Origin: JACDBE01 sp051002015
Lineage (GTDB): Bacteria > Actinomycetota > Acidimicrobiia > Spongiisociales > UBA5794
Length of the DNA: 6,078 nucleotides
Direction: 5' to 3'
NCBI GenBank assembly: GCA_051002015.1
Contig: JBPCMS010000087.1
Location: 1-6,078, forward strand
Numbering within the stretch: position 1 is the first letter of the stretch; every line of letters begins with the position of its first letter. Shown piece after piece: positions 5,850-6,078 of this stretch. The notes below the pieces were generated by a model. That model searched no databases. It had not been told where the DNA came from and saw nothing but the letters and a program-made list of their open reading frames with translations. Position numbers and translations under genes: made by a program.

Positions 5850-6078
5850 ATGTCGGGTCGAGCGACGTCCATCGGCGCCCTCGGACCGTCCATCCACCTG
5901 GTCCGCCACGGCGAGGTGATCAACCCCGGCCACCTGGTGTATGGCGATCTCCCCAACTTCGGGCTGAGCGAGTTGGGTCGGCGGCAGGGGGCCGCCGCCG
6001 CAGATCACCTCCCCCGCCGTCGCCTCGAACGGGTGGCGAACTCCCCACGGGAGCGGGCGGTGTCGAGGGCGTGGACGA
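5850..6078 (+). CDS. Histidine phosphatase (phosphoglycerate mutase-like), 5' part
   Basis: The first 76 codons are present, running off the right edge. After a short N-terminal extension comes the catalytic motif IHLVRHGE with the phospho-accepting His20 in RHG (19-21), then NPGHLVYGDLPNFGLSELGR, typical of the family's VYG-LP-LSE-GR stretch, and NSPRERA (64-70), the second conserved arginine region. These features identify the histidine phosphatase superfamily, which uses a phosphohistidine intermediate to hydrolyse phosphate esters or shift phosphates. The substrate cannot be told from this part: sugar phosphates, phosphoglycerate and cofactor phosphates are all possible. The ATG is chosen because no other in-frame start precedes the motif and a TACACT element sits seven bases upstream. 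It is divergent from the DUF3040 gene. Confidence 0.9.
   Translation, partial: MSGRATSIGALGPSIHLVRHGEVINPGHLVYGDLPNFGLSELGRRQGAAAADHLPRRRLERVANSPRERAVSRAWT

Noticed and set aside
5711..5956. N-terminal extension of the DUF3040 gene on the minus strand
   Set aside because: The signature begins at the ATG at 5710 with a proper ribosome site. The extension crosses the candidate promoter and the start of the divergent phosphatase gene.

Overview
The window is GC-rich, with strong G/C at third codon positions, GTG starts and a TGATG start-stop coupling. Together with the gene set (MoxR, DUF58, transglutaminase-like membrane protein, DUF3040, MerR) this suggests a high-GC actinobacterium, possibly of the Acidimicrobiia type. 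That placement is inferred from gene content and composition only; no rRNA or other marker is present.

Layout: bases 1-180 hold two tandem copies of a ~90-bp noncoding unit, each able to fold into two adjacent hairpins. After a short leader with a strong ribosome binding site, a tightly packed plus-strand operon runs from 243 to 4761: a MoxR AAA+ ATPase, a DUF58 membrane protein overlapping it by one base, and a TgpA-like multi-pass membrane transglutaminase overlapping DUF58 by about 25 bases. This operon ends against a minus-strand gene for a small MerR-type regulator. The two stop codons interlock in one CTAG, inside a possible bidirectional stem-loop. Upstream of the regulator on the minus strand, after a 119-bp gap, lies a small DUF3040 two-helix membrane protein. 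A 139-bp divergent region separates it from the start of a plus-strand histidine phosphatase that runs off the right edge.

How the genes work together: MoxR ATPases commonly act as chaperones on partners carrying von Willebrand-like domains, of which DUF58 proteins are one type, and MoxR-DUF58-transglutaminase is a recurrent bacterial triad. The likely picture is a cytoplasmic ATPase remodelling a membrane-anchored DUF58 protein that cooperates with an enzyme whose Cys-His-Asp site faces outward, probably acting on envelope proteins or the cell wall. The substrate is unknown. DUF3040 and MerR proteins often occur near cell-division genes in actinobacteria, but no division gene is visible here.

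I do not see a clear novel defence or mobile system. The parts most worth a second look are the structured tandem repeat at the left edge, the interlocked convergent stops, the apparent leaderless promoter of the phosphatase, and the unassigned C-terminal half of the MerR-type protein.
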